Notes: generated by a model from the letters alone, not told the origin. A DNA stretch of 64,000 bases from Gordionus sp. m RMFG-2023 (GCF_954871325.1 NC_088776.1:42550569-42614568); one strand, 5' to 3'; shown: positions 34,046 to 47,400, counted from the stretch's first letter. Translations and numbers: made by a program.

Positions 34046-35370
34046 AATTTCAGTAATTTAACAACAATTTTTGAGGTATAACTATGTATCTCTGCATATT
34101 CTATCCACTTTGAATAGGAATCCACCACCAAAAATATGATTTTTTTTCTAGATCGAAGAAATCGATATGGAGACGTTCCCATGGTTTCTTTGATTTGGGC
34201 CACATTTGACCTACTTCTTTACAGAACATAGATTCACAGATATTATAGGGAATACATTTCCTTATAATTTTTTCAATATCATTACCTATACATACCAGGC
34301 CACCTTACATATTTCCCAAGATTTCATTTTATCCCGACCCTAATGGTATCTATGTAATAAATCAACAATTTTACTACGTAATTTAAAAGGAATTACGGTT
34401 CTATTTCTCCTTACTAAACAAACACCCACCACGGACAATTCTTTTCAATTTTTTATAAATTTTGTATTTTTCCATGGTTTTTTCCGTTAAAAATAATTTT
34501 ATCTAATTCAATTATTTCTCTAAAGTATTTAACTCGATCCCAAAAGGATAAAATATCGAACAATTTTCTTTGCCTTGAAGATATATAATTTCTACATTGA
34601 AACTTCCTACTAATAACAACCAATGTTGTAATCGTGGAGATAACAATAATTATCAATTATTCTTTTTGAATAAAGTAATTAATGGTTTATGATCGGCGTA
34701 AATTACAAATTTTTTCCGATTAAATATTCGCGACAGGTTAAACCAAAAATGACGGCTAGTGATTCCTTTACAATAACAGAATATCGCGTTTCCACTTCTC
34801 TGAAAACTCTTGAAAAAATTAATATTGGTCTTTCCAAATCATCAATTAAAAGATAATTGTACCCCCCCCCCCTACACATTTGTTAGATGTTACATCAAAT
34901 TTATTTGTATTGATGCCTGATTTTTTCTCACAATGGAATTTTCTAATACGGATATTCTAAAGGGAAAACCCATCCGTAAATTCTATTCCTTCACCATATG
35001 AGTTTCAACCTTTTGTCCTTAATAACCACAACGGTTACATGTAATATTATTCAAAATATTTTCTGTATCAATATTTTAACCAAATATTTTATCTTTTGAA
35101 AAACCATTTTTTATTCAAACCATTTGCACATATCTGGCTTTTATCACAATTATTATTCATATTAAAATTTTGATTATATCTTTCACTTCTTTTACTTCTT
35201 GGAGGATAACCACTGGTCTCATCGCACATTCCGGAATATCGCACGGATTATCCTTTATATTATTCTGATTTATCCTTCTTAATTTCATTTAAAACTCTTT
35301 TAAAGTAAAATATTCAATAATTATCTGACACCACAGTGTCTTTCTTTAGATTATTATCTACCTTTGTTTC
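34046..35370 (-). mobile_element. Old Ty3/gypsy remnant (no LTRs seen)
   Basis: Fossil of an LTR retrotransposon related to the one at 36679-43631. In order on the minus strand, recognisable bits are a gag zinc-knuckle-like stretch (about 35000-35060), an RNase H-like region (about 34660-34860) and an integrase-core stretch (about 34080-34210; VVDSYSKWIEYAEI). It is heavily broken, with many breaks, much older than its neighbour, and has lost both LTRs. Confidence 0.65.
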
Positions 35371-35580
35371 TATATCGGTTCGGTACATTTACTTATCAGA
35401 AATTTTAATGTAATGAATAGCACATATATTATTACAAATAATAATATCGTAACTAACTGATTACTTATATTTAATTGGTTAAGTTCTTTATACAAAATTT
35501 GATAACCAAAATCCTTATAAATAAAAACTTTATCAAAAATATTAGGCCTATGATAATTATCAAAATACAAACCCATTTCA
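35371..35580. other. Short gap before Helitron copy 2
   Basis: AT-rich; ends in host A next to the Helitron TC terminus. A 79-residue minus-strand frame here shows no family likeness. Confidence 0.35.
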
Positions 35581-36678
35581 TCTATATTATAATTTTCCGA
35601 TGTCCTCATTAAGTCATCGTGACGTCATGTCATCGCTACGTATTTATTATTATTTGTTGATTTTATTATTTTTTTCTCTATACAAACAGATGATCCTATA
35701 ACTTAAGTTTAATATGCAATTGTAGGATGCCTTATTAAAACCTTAAATATTCTTATAATTTATCATTACAAAATTTTACATTGGATGTCAAAGTAATACA
35801 TTAAATATATCTATTTACAAAATATTACAAATTATTAATATTTTATATAGATATATGATTTATAAAATCAAAATATAATTATAACTATTGAACAAGGAAA
35901 AATTCAATTTAACTTGTACGTCAGAGATAAGAATTGTTGCAGTGAACACAATTTCAATCCATATTTTTTTCCATAACTTAATTTTTGGAGTTATCTCCAA
36001 TAATACGAGGTAATATTTGTTATTTCTTATAATAATATTAGGGCAGACCTTATTTTGTCATGATTCTCTAATAAGTGGTTTTCCCGAGGCTTTCCCAGTT
36101 TCCCTTATTACGAATTCACAAGTTTTTTTTGCATATATAACTAGGAGTTAACTAATAGACTAATTGTTAAATCAGAGATTTCCCATTCATTAATTATAAA
36201 TTTAATATCTCCAGGCTTGGGAAAATTTTTTCAAAATTATTATGTATTGGACTGGGCTTAAAAAATATTTTTCAAAATTAATATTGGCTTGATTTTCAAA
36301 ATTATTAGGGATTGAGGTGGGCTTGAGAAAATTTTTTTAAATTATTAAGATCTTGGATGCTTGGAAATTTTTCCCAATAGTACAAAAAATGTATAAAAAT
36401 CATTAAGCATTATTACTCAAGAAGCTGCTATTAGTGAAAATAATTATAAATGTACATAATATTTTCATTATATCATTATATTACAATTTCATGCAAGAAT
36501 TGGATATCAAAATAATACATTAAATATATCCTATTTATAAAATATTACAAATTATTCATATTATCATTAATATTTTATACATTTACTCAATAAAATACCA
36601 ACAGTCTAAATTTATTTTTAAAATAGTATTTTTTTATAAAAGCATTTTATAAATTTATAAAATCAAAATATAATTATT

Positions 36679-36929
36679 TTTCTAACCTTATTTTCTATAC
36701 TTTTTTTCTTGGATTTTCTGAGAGTCAAATACAAAATATTTTTTAACACTTCTTTATTTTTCTTTATTATATATATTTTTCGTGATTTTACAACAAAAAA
36801 GAATAATCAATAAACACCGATTTTTACAAAATATAATATATTTCTTTTTTAATATTATTTTTTTATCAATATTATATTTTTTATCAATTATTTTTTATAT
36901 AATAAATAAATATTTATTATAATACAACA
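36679..36929 (-). repeat. Gypsy 3' LTR
   Basis: Direct repeat of 43394-43631. On the minus strand it begins TGTTGTATTATAATAAATAT. The polypurine tract aaaagggg lies just outside. The end away from TGTTG is set by comparison and may be off by a few bases. Confidence 0.88.
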
Positions 36930-36942
36930 TGTACCCCTTTTT

Positions 36943-38639
36943 CAAGGTACTACATGAACATGCCACATTTAACCGTAACTATAATTTAAGAATATATTTT
37001 TTTTAGATTCTTTTGATTCAAAACTTCGCATCATTGAAATTCTCTTGATATCGACGTTGAGGGAAACTTCATATCTTTGATATTTTCTTGATATTATTGT
37101 ATCGTTCCTTTCTGACGTATACGACGATTTGATAATTGATTAAACGATTGTTTTGGTTGTTATCAAAAATTATCCTGATTAATGAGTCATAGCTTGATTT
37201 ATCCATTGTATCATTGGTCAGTCATGATCATTCTATTTTAAGCTTGGTATCCTTATCCAGCATTGTTGATTATCATTAAATTATGGTTAATGTATCATAG
37301 ATCTATTGCATCATTGTAATTTATTGAGTGAGCATCATTGTAATTTATTGAGTTGATTACACAGAATATTACACAAAGTAAGTCAGATCTATTGCGTCAT
37401 TGTAATTTATTGAGTTGATTACACAGGATATTACACACAGTAAGCAAGTCAAATATTTTTCTTAATATCTTTAACAACATATTCACAATACCCCTTTTTC
37501 TTTTTACATAAGGAACCATTACACAAAACAACAACCTTATTATTTTCTTTTTATTATTTTTTATTCTCTTACCCTTATATTTCCAATGATTTCTCTATTT
37601 CACTACCAGTTGTTTTTTCGCAATTAACGTTTCTTCTCTTCTCAATACCGCTTACAATTTTTATAATCTTCTAATTTTACTTTTTAATTCTTTAATAATT
37701 AACTATTTTTTATAACAAACAACTTTATATTAACGAACTTATTTCCCAACTCCTATAAACATTATATTTTCCAACTTTCTTTTACCAACTATAAATAACA
37801 AAATATAATATGACCCACATATTATACATTAATATAACATTTTTTAAAAAGCATAAAACAACTGCACGTCTGCATCTAATTTTTACAATTTTCTCATTAA
37901 CAATAACAATCAAATTTTGCAATATTAAAATTTAAATTCCAAACGACTATCAAATTTTCAACTCATCTAGCATTTTATAATAGAACTAATTAATCCATAA
38001 CCATTTTACCCCATAAAAATTTCAGAATATATTATTCCACAATTCCCTCAGATAACAAGCATTTTACAATCAACAATTGGACTAAGCCATCCAATTTATC
38101 TAACAATTTACAATTGGAATAAGCGATCCCTAACCGTTTTACCCCATAAATAATTTAGAATATATTATTTCATAATTCCTCCAGATAACAAGCATTTATT
38201 ATCAACCCATATATATATTTCTTTTAAATTTTAATACTCAATTATATCCTTGTTTTCAGCTGATCTCGATTTCAATTCATCTCGATTTCAATTGATCTCG
38301 ATGTCTAGTTACCTCACTATTATCCTCCCATCTAACCTTAAATATTTTATTTCCCACATTACCTATAATCACTCCTTTCTCCCATTTTATAGTTATTCCA
38401 TATATTCTAACCCATACTAATTGATTAATCACATATTCCAAAATAACATTATCTTCAATTTCAACATCCCTATCTAAAGGTTTCCATATCTAAGAAAATA
38501 TTAATTTTTCTTCCCATCATTTTTTCCGCAGGTGATTTATCCTCTTTTCCCACTGCACTATTATAATATAACTGCGCTATCCACAACTCAGCTTTCCCTT
38601 CCTTATGTTTCTTTAACCAACTTTTTACAATGGCTACCA
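36943..38639. other. Gypsy 3' non-coding segment
   Basis: Between integrase and the polypurine tract. Holds two local direct duplications: a roughly 85-base unit (ttgtaatttattgagttgat, 37299-37445) and a roughly 140-base unit (ccataaaaatttcagaatat / ccataaataatttagaatat, about 38000-38200). No envelope-like frame is visible. Confidence 0.55.
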
Positions 38640-39480
38640 TTTGTTCAGCCTATCTATTCGAACTTGGAGGATATGGTGGTGCCATTATATTCTCACATTC
38701 ATTTTACAACAAAAATCCTTGAATAACGAACTCACAAACGCCGGCCCTCCATCCGACATCAAAATACCTGGAATCCCAAATTTCGAAAAAATTTTCTTAC
38801 AATGTTTTATAACTATTCCCGTGGTCAAACCATACACTTCTTCAAATTCAATCCCCTTGGAAAATGCATCCACACTCAAAATAAATTTTTTCCTTCCCAT
38901 TCGAAAAAATGAACCCTCTTCCAAGGACCTCTACATTTTGGCCAACTATAACCTTTTTTTTCCAGGGCATATTAGACCAGACATTGCAAATTTCACAACT
39001 TTTACCTAAATTATTAATTTCTTCATTCATCCCAGGCCACCATACATACTCTCTTCCCCATTGTTTCATTTTCGCTATTCCTTGATGACCCGCATGTAGC
39101 ATATTTAAAACATTTTCCCTCAATTTTCTGGGTACAACTACTCTATTTCCTCTCATTAAACAATCATCAATTTTCATCAATTCTGTCTCTATAATTTTAA
39201 ATTTATTTCCTTTATTATTCCACGTTTTTTCCCCCATTAAACACAATTTTATCAAATCCAATTCCCTGTCCTTTAAAGTATATTTTTGTATTTCCTTCCA
39301 CGTAGTTGGACTACCTTTAAAACTTCCCGTTAATATTCGAATCAATGCCTCTTCTTTATAATCCTCCTTTCTATTATTCTTTTCATCCATTCCTAATCTC
39401 GATAAAACATCTGGTAAATGATTTTCCTTTCCCTGCCTATATTTCAACTCTAAATCAAAACTACTACTAACAATAACCAA
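38640..39480 (-). mobile_element. Gypsy integrase region
   Basis: Part of the fossil element. H2C2 zinc-binding part (LHAGHQGIAKMKQW ... CEICNVW) near 39000-39120 and catalytic-core fragments (SVDAFSKGIEFEEVYG; ILMSDGGPAFVS) near 38730-38900. Integrase after RNase H confirms gypsy rather than copia order. Confidence 0.85.
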
Positions 39481-39535
39481 CGCTGAAGTCTTGATGACAT
39501 CATCAATTCCTTATTATCTCTCTTAAACAAAAATA

Positions 39536-41266
39536 TCAACCCACAAATTTTCTTCCAATCAAATATTCCCGACATTTTGTTAATCCATAAATAACTGCCA
39601 ATGATTTTTTCTCTATCACCGAATATCTCGTTTCTACATCCCTAAATACTATCGAGAAAAATATTACCGGCCTTTCCATACCTTTAATTACATGTAACAG
39701 CGCTCCTCCCACACCTTTGTTAGAAGCATCTACAGCTAAAATTACCTCCAAATCACTATTAAAATATACCAAAACAGGTTCTTTACTAATTTCCAATCTC
39801 AATTTCTCAAATGATATTTCCTGTCCATCCTTCCATTCAAACTTTACATTTTTCTTTAATAATTCATACAATGGTGCATCTATTCGAGCAAAATCCGCTA
39901 TAAATCTACGATAATAAATCATTCCCATGAAAGATTGGACTTCAGATTTGTTTGCAGGTTTACGCATATTCGCTATACTCATCAAATTCTTATCCATCGG
40001 TTTTACTTCCGTCCCATTTATCTTATGCCCCAAATATGTAACTTCAATTACTCCCATAACACTTTTCACGACTCGCCTTCCCTTATCTCTGATTCTTATG
40101 AAAACTTCCTCCAATCTCTGATTATGTTGCTCAACCATTACCCCTGTCACTAAAACATCATCCATATAATAAAAAATTCCTTCCAAACCCTGAAAAACTG
40201 CAACCATCGTACGCTGAAAAATCGGAGCTGACACACTCAACCCAAACGGTAACCGGCAAAAAGTAAATAATCCTTTAAACGTTGTTATTGTCAATAATTT
40301 CCTTGTACATTCTTTCATAGGTAATTGTAAATATGCACATGAAAAATCTATTTTCGAAAAATATTTTGCCTCTTTTAAATTCGCCAAAATTTCTTCCATT
40401 CTTGGTAACGTATATTTTACTTCTACTACCCACGGATTAAGCGTTACTCTAAAATGTGCACAAATCCTTAATTGACCATTAGACTTTCTCACCGGAACTA
40501 ACGGCGTCGCCCATTCACTATATCCAATCGGACATATTATTCCCTCACGTACCCAATTATCCAATTCTTTCTCCATTTCGGCTCTCCATTCAAACGGTAC
40601 TCTACGCACTGCACAATATTGCGGAACATACCCCTCTTTAAAACGTAAATCTACTTCATAATCTACCAATCGACCTAATTTCTTATCAAAAATTTCTCCA
40701 TATTTAATTTCCAAATTCATCACTGCCTTTTGCAAAATCTTCAATTTTTGATTTACCTCAATATTTTCCAATACTATATCATCTTCCATTTTTTTTCTCA
40801 CCAATTTCGCTGGTATAATTTCCAACACAGGACATTTATATCTTTCAAACTTTTTTTCTAATTGCTTACCATCTAAATACTTTTGGGTATTATTATTATT
40901 TTCTAATATCCTCTCAAAATCTAATTCTGATTTTTCTGATTTTTTATAATTTTTATCTCTTCCTATATCATTACTTTTCAACATCGATTCCCCTACAATT
41001 AATTCATTGTTTATTTCTCCTTTAAAATCCTTGTCACTAATTTTCGAAATATTATCAACTTTCAAATCAACCGAAATATTATTAATTTCCATATCAATAT
41101 TTTTTTTAATTTCTTGATTTTCCAAAATATCATCAACTTCTAAATCAACCGAAATATTACTAATTTCTGCATCAATATTTTTTTTAATTTCCATATCAGG
41201 TATTATACTTATATTAATTTTATTTTCCAAAATATCAAGTTTCTCCTGACCCATTTTATTACTCAT
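39536..41266 (-). mobile_element. Gypsy reverse transcriptase and RNase H region
   Basis: Part of the fossil element. A 576-residue frame: acidic N-terminus with three repeats of EI.NISVDLEVD, then RT (WATPLVPVRKSNGQLRIC, IDFSCAYLQLP, LPFGLSVSAP, FYYMDDVLV, YLGH), then RNase H (VDASNKGVGGAL, TRYSVIEKKSLAVIYGL). The domain order is that of Ty3/gypsy elements. Confidence 0.95.
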
Positions 41267-41273
41267 AATTTTT

Positions 41274-42008
41274 TTATTTTTCTGAACTTGAATTATTTAA
41301 TATATTTTTAATTCCACCACCTTTTAGTATTTTATTTTCTAAAAATTCATTTTCTCCTTTATCACAAATTATTTGATTATTATTTATCATACTCTCAATT
41401 TTAATATTCTCTAAAATTTCATTTTTCATTAATTTATTTCTCAAATTTTTTACATCTACCTCTTTTACAGATTTTTTTAATCCTTCAATATTTTTATTAT
41501 CAATTTTCCCTTGAAATATATTCAACAAAATATTTTCTAATCCAAAATTTGATATCCAATTCCATCCCAAAACTGTATCAATTTTTTCTTTCAATACCCA
41601 AAGATTCAAATTTATTAATTCGTTATTTATTATTGCCGGTAAATTTACTTTTCCCATTACCATAATTTCCGATCCATTCAATTGTTTTACTCTCGTTTTA
41701 TCTTTAATTATTGTTTCATTCGGCCATAATTTGTAATCATCATACCCCATTACAGATATTGTTGCCTCTGTATCCAATAACATCAAAATTTCTTTATTTC
41801 CTACATTCACTTTTACTCTTGGACATTGATCAAAATTTTTATTATCTTCCAACTTTAAAATAGGTAAAATACTAATTTGTATATTCTTTCGTGTTTCATT
41901 TTCTAACATATTTTTACAAATCCCATAAATGTTATTTAAATTTCCTTCATTTTTTCTTTCTATTTCAATGTGATCATTTACCTTATTTTTATCTATATTT
42001 TCCTTCAA
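41274..42008 (-). mobile_element. Gypsy protease region
   Basis: Part of the fossil element. A 244-residue frame with the retropepsin-like stretch MLLDTEATISVMG followed by a GW.WI motif (VLGWNWISNFGL), typical of gypsy aspartic proteases placed between gag knuckles and reverse transcriptase. Confidence 0.75.
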
Positions 42009-42068
42009 TTAATCCAACTGATTTTTTGATGTAACTCCTCCAAATGTTTTTATTTCACTATCATACAG

Positions 42069-43055
42069 TCATCCTACTGTACAATCTCTCGCATAATGAC
42101 CAATATTACGACATTTAAAACACGTTATATCTTCTACATTTCTTTTTTTCATAAATATTATTCCCTTCATTTTTTCTATATTCCACCGCTGGAAATGCTT
42201 TGGAATTTCCCTGTTGATTTTTATAACACTTATCCTGATTATGCCCAAACTTTCTACAATTTTCACACGCCGCTGTAATTTTTTGTTCTTCATTTAATAA
42301 TTTATATGCCGGAACATAACATTCCTCAGCATTGTGTCCTCGGTTTCCACATCTTTTGCAAACTACGGGTAACATTTTCTTATTTATTCCTTCATTACAT
42401 TCTCTGCTTATATGTCCATATTTTCCACAATTATAACACGGTCTATTTTGACCGTTCTATTCCACATTCCTGCTATATTCCATTCTATCCAAATTTTCCC
42501 CTGAATTATTTCCATAATTTCGCTCTAATTCTTTTTCTTTATTCTTCTCCTCCAATTCTTTTATCTTTATCTTCATCTTCATTTCTGTCATTTTTACTCT
42601 TAATATTTCTTTTTCTTTTTTTAAAAATTCCATTTTATCCAATTTTTCTTTATTTTTTCTTTCCAATTCTTCAATCTCCTTTCTTTCATTTTACCATTCT
42701 TCTCTCATTATTTTTCTCATTTTTTCAATTTCACTCTCTTTTTTTCTATTTTCTATATCAATATCATCATTTTCTTTTTCAGAATCTCTAATGATCTCTG
42801 TTTTATTATCATTAATTTCAAATTTTCTTTTTTCAGTATCTCTAATGATATCTGTTTTTACTATTTCACATTTTTCATCAAACATATTTCATTATATAAC
42901 TTTTCCATTTTATCATATTTTTCATTTTTTTCTCTATCTATTTGTTTTAACAATCTTATTTTATTTGCCTCTCTATTAAAATTTCTTCTTTTATACCAAA
43001 AATAAATACTTAATATTAGACTTAAAACTAATATTAAATAAATACATTGCGACAA
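42069..43055 (-). mobile_element. Gypsy gag region with CCHC zinc knuckles
   Basis: Part of the fossil element. The first part (to about 42457) is very lysine/glutamate-rich and probably coiled coil. The second (42069-42440) has about four CCHC knuckles, for example CENCRKFGHNQDKC and CFKCRNIGHYARDC, which bind nucleic acid in Gag proteins. Broken across frames. Confidence 0.8.
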
Positions 43056-43393
43056 ATTCCTGATTCAATATAATTATAAGCTTTTATCACTTTTTTATTA
43101 AACATAATTTTTTTTTTAAATTTACCTTACAATTTATTCAAATTTTTGTGTAATTATAATAAATTTATTAAAAAAATTTATTATATAAATCTTTATAATT
43201 CTAAATGAAAAAAAATACGCTAAAGCTATTATTATTAATAAAATTGTTATATAATACATTCAAATAAAAATATTTTACCTTTTATTATTATGAATTTTTC
43301 CTTTTTTTTTATTTTAAATTTTAGCCGTCATATAAGTGGTAGTAATTGGTTATGCCAAATTAATTATCAGTGTCGTTTTTACACGGCACCACT

Positions 43394-43631
43394 TTTCTTA
43401 ACTTATTTTCTATACTTTTTTATTCTTAGATTTTTTTAGAGTCAAATACAAAATATTTTTTAACACTTCTTTATTTTTCTTTATTATATATATTTTTCGC
43501 GATTTTACATCCAAAAAAAGAATAATCAATAAACACCGATTTTTACAAAATATAATATATTTCTTTTTTAATATTATTTTTTTTATCAATTATTTTTTAT
43601 ATAATTAATAAATATTTATTATAATACAACA
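43394..43631 (-). repeat. Gypsy 5' LTR
   Basis: Direct repeat of 36679-36929 with long identical blocks (for example the stretch with aataaacaccgatttttac). Followed on the minus strand by the TGG of the primer-binding-like site. Confidence 0.88.
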
Positions 43632-44220
43632 ATTATTACCTTGATCATATAGTACAAAAAAAGTAGAAAAATCATTAAGCATTATAAAAAATAAATTGTT
43701 AGAATTGTTGCAGTGAACATAATTTCATTCCATATTTTTCTCCGTAACTTTATTTTTAGAGTTATCTCCAATAATACGAGGTAATATTTGTTATTTCTTA
43801 TAATAATATTAGGGCAGACCTGATTTTGTCATGATTCTCTAATAAGTGGTTTCCCCAGTTTCCCTTATTATGAATTCACACATTCTTTTTTGCATAATAG
43901 ACTAATTGGTAAATCAGATATTTCCCCTTCATGTGATGATAAATCAATAAAAATTTAACTATCTCCGAGGTGGGAAAAAATTTTCAAAATTATAATGGGT
44001 AGGACTGGGCTTGGAACGTCAAAATTAATATTAGCTTGCACCTGACTTGGGAATATCTTTTACAAATTATTAACGATTTAGCTGGGCTTGATAAACTTTT
44101 TTGAAATGATAAAATCTTGGATGCTTCCTAATATTGTAAGCTTGGACCTGGCATGACATCTATCGTAAAAAAATATATAAAAATCTTATTCCCCTTCATT
44201 TTTGACGGGCTTTCTACTAG

Positions 44221-45076
44221 TATTACAAAAATTTTAAATTAACTTAAGATTGCTTAGTTAAAAATTTTGAAAAATATTTATATATAAAAATTTTTTTATC
44301 TTTTAAACCCGAATTAATCAGAATTCAGATCCGCTAGTCACGAGCACAATTTAACCGTTTACATTTTACTTTGAAATTTCTAATTTATATTTCTTAAATA
44401 TATACTATGGTTTTATATAATTTTTAAACGAATTCAAAGACATTATATTTACAAAAAATATAAGTCCGAAAAATATATTTTAGTCAATCAATTTAATAAT
44501 TATCCAAAATTAAAATATTTTTCGCAAGAATATCATAAACACAGATAATAAAAATATAAAACAAGAATTTTTTATTCATTTTTATTTCTTATTTTTTTTA
44601 TAATGCTTTGTTTAATTTAAGTATATTTTAAAAAAATATTTGTTAACTTTTATATAAACGACAAATATGAATAAATTAAACAAAAACTAGGAATAAATTG
44701 AACAAAAGCTAGGCTAATAGTAAAAATATATCACGTTACTATTATATCGACCCAATTGTAAGTTTCGGATAGACTACTAATTTTTTGCGAATATAGTAAT
44801 GATTGCTGTTGGTGATGAACACAGTTCAGTCACCAATTAATATATGCTGATAATATTCCAATAAGTATAAATAATTTAATAATATATAATTAAAATAAAA
44901 TAGATTGAAAGAATATCCAAAAAAAATAAATCGACAATTTATTGATAAAAATTTAATTCAATCTGTGAATAATATATTCATGACTGATATCGCATTTCCA
45001 TAATTATATGGCGACCAAACCGTTTTTTAGAATATAAACAGGTTGGATCATGTCGGCCCTCTATTCTAAATATTTC
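44221..45076. other. Gap between transposons, nothing recognised
   Basis: AT-rich sequence between Helitron copy 2 and the hAT-like element. No open frame of interest. Confidence 0.45.
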
Positions 45077-45984
45077 TCATATCCATAGGCGTAACCAGGA
45101 TTTTCCTAAAAGAGGGGTGGGGGGATAAAAAATTACTGGGGACTTCGCCCCCAGATCTTAGTTTGGGCGAGCCTTTGGCCCGCTTTTTCCTGGCCTTCGG
45201 CCGGGTTACCTTAGTCTTTCTATAGTCATAAAATATTAGGTTAATTTTAATAATAAAAATAAGCCTGGAACAAATATGAAATATATTTACATTAGTTTAT
45301 ATAAAATATTATAAATTACTTGTATATACATTAATATAAAAGCATGGTAATAATTTATTCCAAACAAGTATAAGAAATTTATTTATAAAAAGTAAGTAGA
45401 CATCTATATTATAATTTTCCGATGTCCTCACTACGTCATGTCATCGGTACGTATTTATTTATTCGTTGATTTTATTTATTTATTTTTACAAATAGATGAA
45501 TAGAATTTCGAGAATTGATGGTGTACACATAACTAACATGGATTGAGAGATTTGAAAAATCTTCTTTGAATTGATAAAAACAATATTCCCTCAACTTTGT
45601 AAATATGAATAAAACTTTTTATTTCACTTAATCCTTTCTTTATTTTTTAGATTACCTTATCAATTTTCATCTCATATTATCAATTACACATTAATGAAAT
45701 CTCTACAAGATACTCAACTTGTATATTTATTTTTTCACATACTCATAATTTTTGTCAGTACTTACATTACAATTTTTTATACTCATATTTTTCTTTCATA
45801 ACCAATAATTAAGAAGATAACCAAGTATATTCAAATATTTAAATATTCTTATCCTAACCTATTTATAATCTCCAATCCTTATAAATAACTCTTTCTTTAT
45901 TTTTTTCCCCTCCCTTAATGAATTTATTTACCACTAAATTTTATTTTCTCATTCTTTTCTTTCTATCTCTATTATCTATTAACA

Positions 45985-46393
45985 TTATCAATTCCTTTAA
46001 TTGAATTTTTATAATATAATAATTACCTTCTTTTTTCCCCCCTTTTTTAATCTTATTTTTTAATTACCTTACAATTAATTAACCTTAATCTTAATAACAT
46101 TACATTCATCATGTTATATTTTAACTTTTAGAATATCATAATAGGATTGATAAGTCCCCCAAAAATTTATTTTGATGATAGCCAAACCTTATCAATTCCT
46201 TTAATTTAATTTTTATTATTTTTATAATATAATAATTTATACCTTCTTATCCCCCCTTTTTTAATCTTATTTTTTAATTACCATACAATTAATTAACCTT
46301 AATCTTAATAACATTACATTCAACATGTTTTTTTTATTTAGAATATCGTAATAGGATTGATAAGTCCCCCAAAAAATTTTTTTGATGATAGCC
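45985..46393. repeat. Tandem duplication, ~204-base unit x2
   Basis: Units 45985-46188 and 46189-46393 share ttatcaattcctttaatt at the start and ggattgataagtcccccaaa near the end, with few differences. Inside Helitron copy 1. Confidence 0.85.
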
Positions 46394-46888
46394 CTCCAAC
46401 TACTAGAAATATGCATCTAATATGACCCATCTACCGGTTTTACATTATTTTAATGTTTGTTTAATTTCAACAATAGTTTATTTATATTTTTGCCTGATTT
46501 CTTTATTTGTCTAGGCTAACCCTAATCCCTCACATTGCTACAAAACATGATGAATCTATTATTAAAGATAAGCAAAGAAAATAATTACGATTAAACAAAC
46601 GCCTTACACGCTCAAGAGTTACTGGTAGACAAAATAATAAAGAACTACGTTTGAAATGAACTCATCTGGAGGTTTATTTTGTTTATCTTATGTTTTATAT
46701 CTATGTTTATTTTATTTTCACCCAGTTCTCCAAATTATACTATCACCACTACCACAATCCCTATGCTCCGCCTATTTTTTAACAAATATAAACATTTAAT
46801 TCTGTACTATCATTCACTTCACTAGGAATTAATATAAATATTACTTTATCCAATTCTCTGAGAAACTTTCATGAATATTTAGAGGAAT

Positions 46889-47261
46889 GTTCAAACTTGA
46901 ATGTAGAGTACGGCCAATTTCATCAACTCTATTAATGGAAAAATATGTAGTAGTTCTGTCGTGGCCTTTAAAACAATACTTACGACCGTTTTATGGTTGA
47001 GTTAACATTGTCGTTCATGATTTTATTTTAGAAGGGAGTACCAATGCTGACATTGACAGAAATATCGTTTTGCGTGTTCAAACTTGAATGTACAGTACGG
47101 CCAATTTCATCAACTTTATTAATGGAAATATATGCAGTAGTTCTGTCGTGGCCTTTATAATAATACTTACGACCGTTTTATGGTTGAGTTAACACTGTCG
47201 TTCATGATTCTATTTTAGAGGGGAATACCAATGCTGACATTGACAGAAATATCGTTTTGCG
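46889..47261. repeat. Tandem duplication, ~187-base unit x2
   Basis: Units 46889-47075 and 47076-47261 both run from gttcaaacttgaatgta to gacagaaatatcgttttgcg with about 10 differences. Helitron copy 3 has one unit only (reverse strand, about 51145-51310), so the duplication is private to copy 1. Confidence 0.88.
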
Positions 47262-47400
47262 TTCTTCTTTTACCAGTATCCCAAGGCATAGGCATATAAT
47301 CTTTATCAGGACGTAATGTGTTTTATACACTGCTTTGTTAATCCGTCATCACTTTCATCTACAACCCTAAATGATATAAAATTATATATTAATTATTTCC
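47257..47400 (+). pseudogene. Helitron Rep (HUH) fragment, broken
   Basis: The plus strand, with several stops and shifts, repeats the coding piece found in copy 3 (ttcttcttttaccagtatccc ... cactgctttgttaatccgtca), i.e. the region just before the HUH motif of Helitron Rep. Not translatable as it stands. Confidence 0.55.

Larger units (their letters stand above)
36679..43631 (-). mobile_element. Ty3/gypsy LTR retrotransposon
   Basis: Fossil LTR element of about 7 kb, transcribed on the minus strand, inside Helitron copy 2. It has two LTRs of about 240-250 bases, a 6-base target duplication attatt (36673-36678 and 43632-43637), a primer-binding-like site next to the 5' LTR (43381-43391; minus strand TGGTGCCGTGT), a polypurine tract (36934-36942), and gag, protease, RT-RNase H and integrase regions in that order. 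No envelope-like region was seen. LTRs differ at roughly 4-6 percent by eye, so it is fairly recent. The coding part looks broken, with roughly four or more breaks. Confidence 0.93.
35581..44220 (+). mobile_element. Helitron copy 2, split by a gypsy element
   Basis: Left terminus TCTATATTATAATTTTCCGA after a host A; right terminus is the hairpin region ttcatttttgacgggc then tttctaCTAG before a host T. TC at the 5' end, a 3' hairpin and CTAG, and insertion between A and T are Helitron hallmarks. Removing the gypsy insert leaves about 1.7 kb, with no Rep/helicase coding, so this copy is non-autonomous. The same termini recur at 45404-48235 and 50135-52732. Confidence 0.88.

Noticed and set aside
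36943-38639. An envelope gene downstream of the gypsy integrase
   Set aside because: No long frame, signal peptide or membrane segment seen; the space holds local duplications.
38641-43055. Plus-strand frames across the gypsy region
   Set aside because: Low-complexity or antisense shadows of the minus-strand element; no family likeness.
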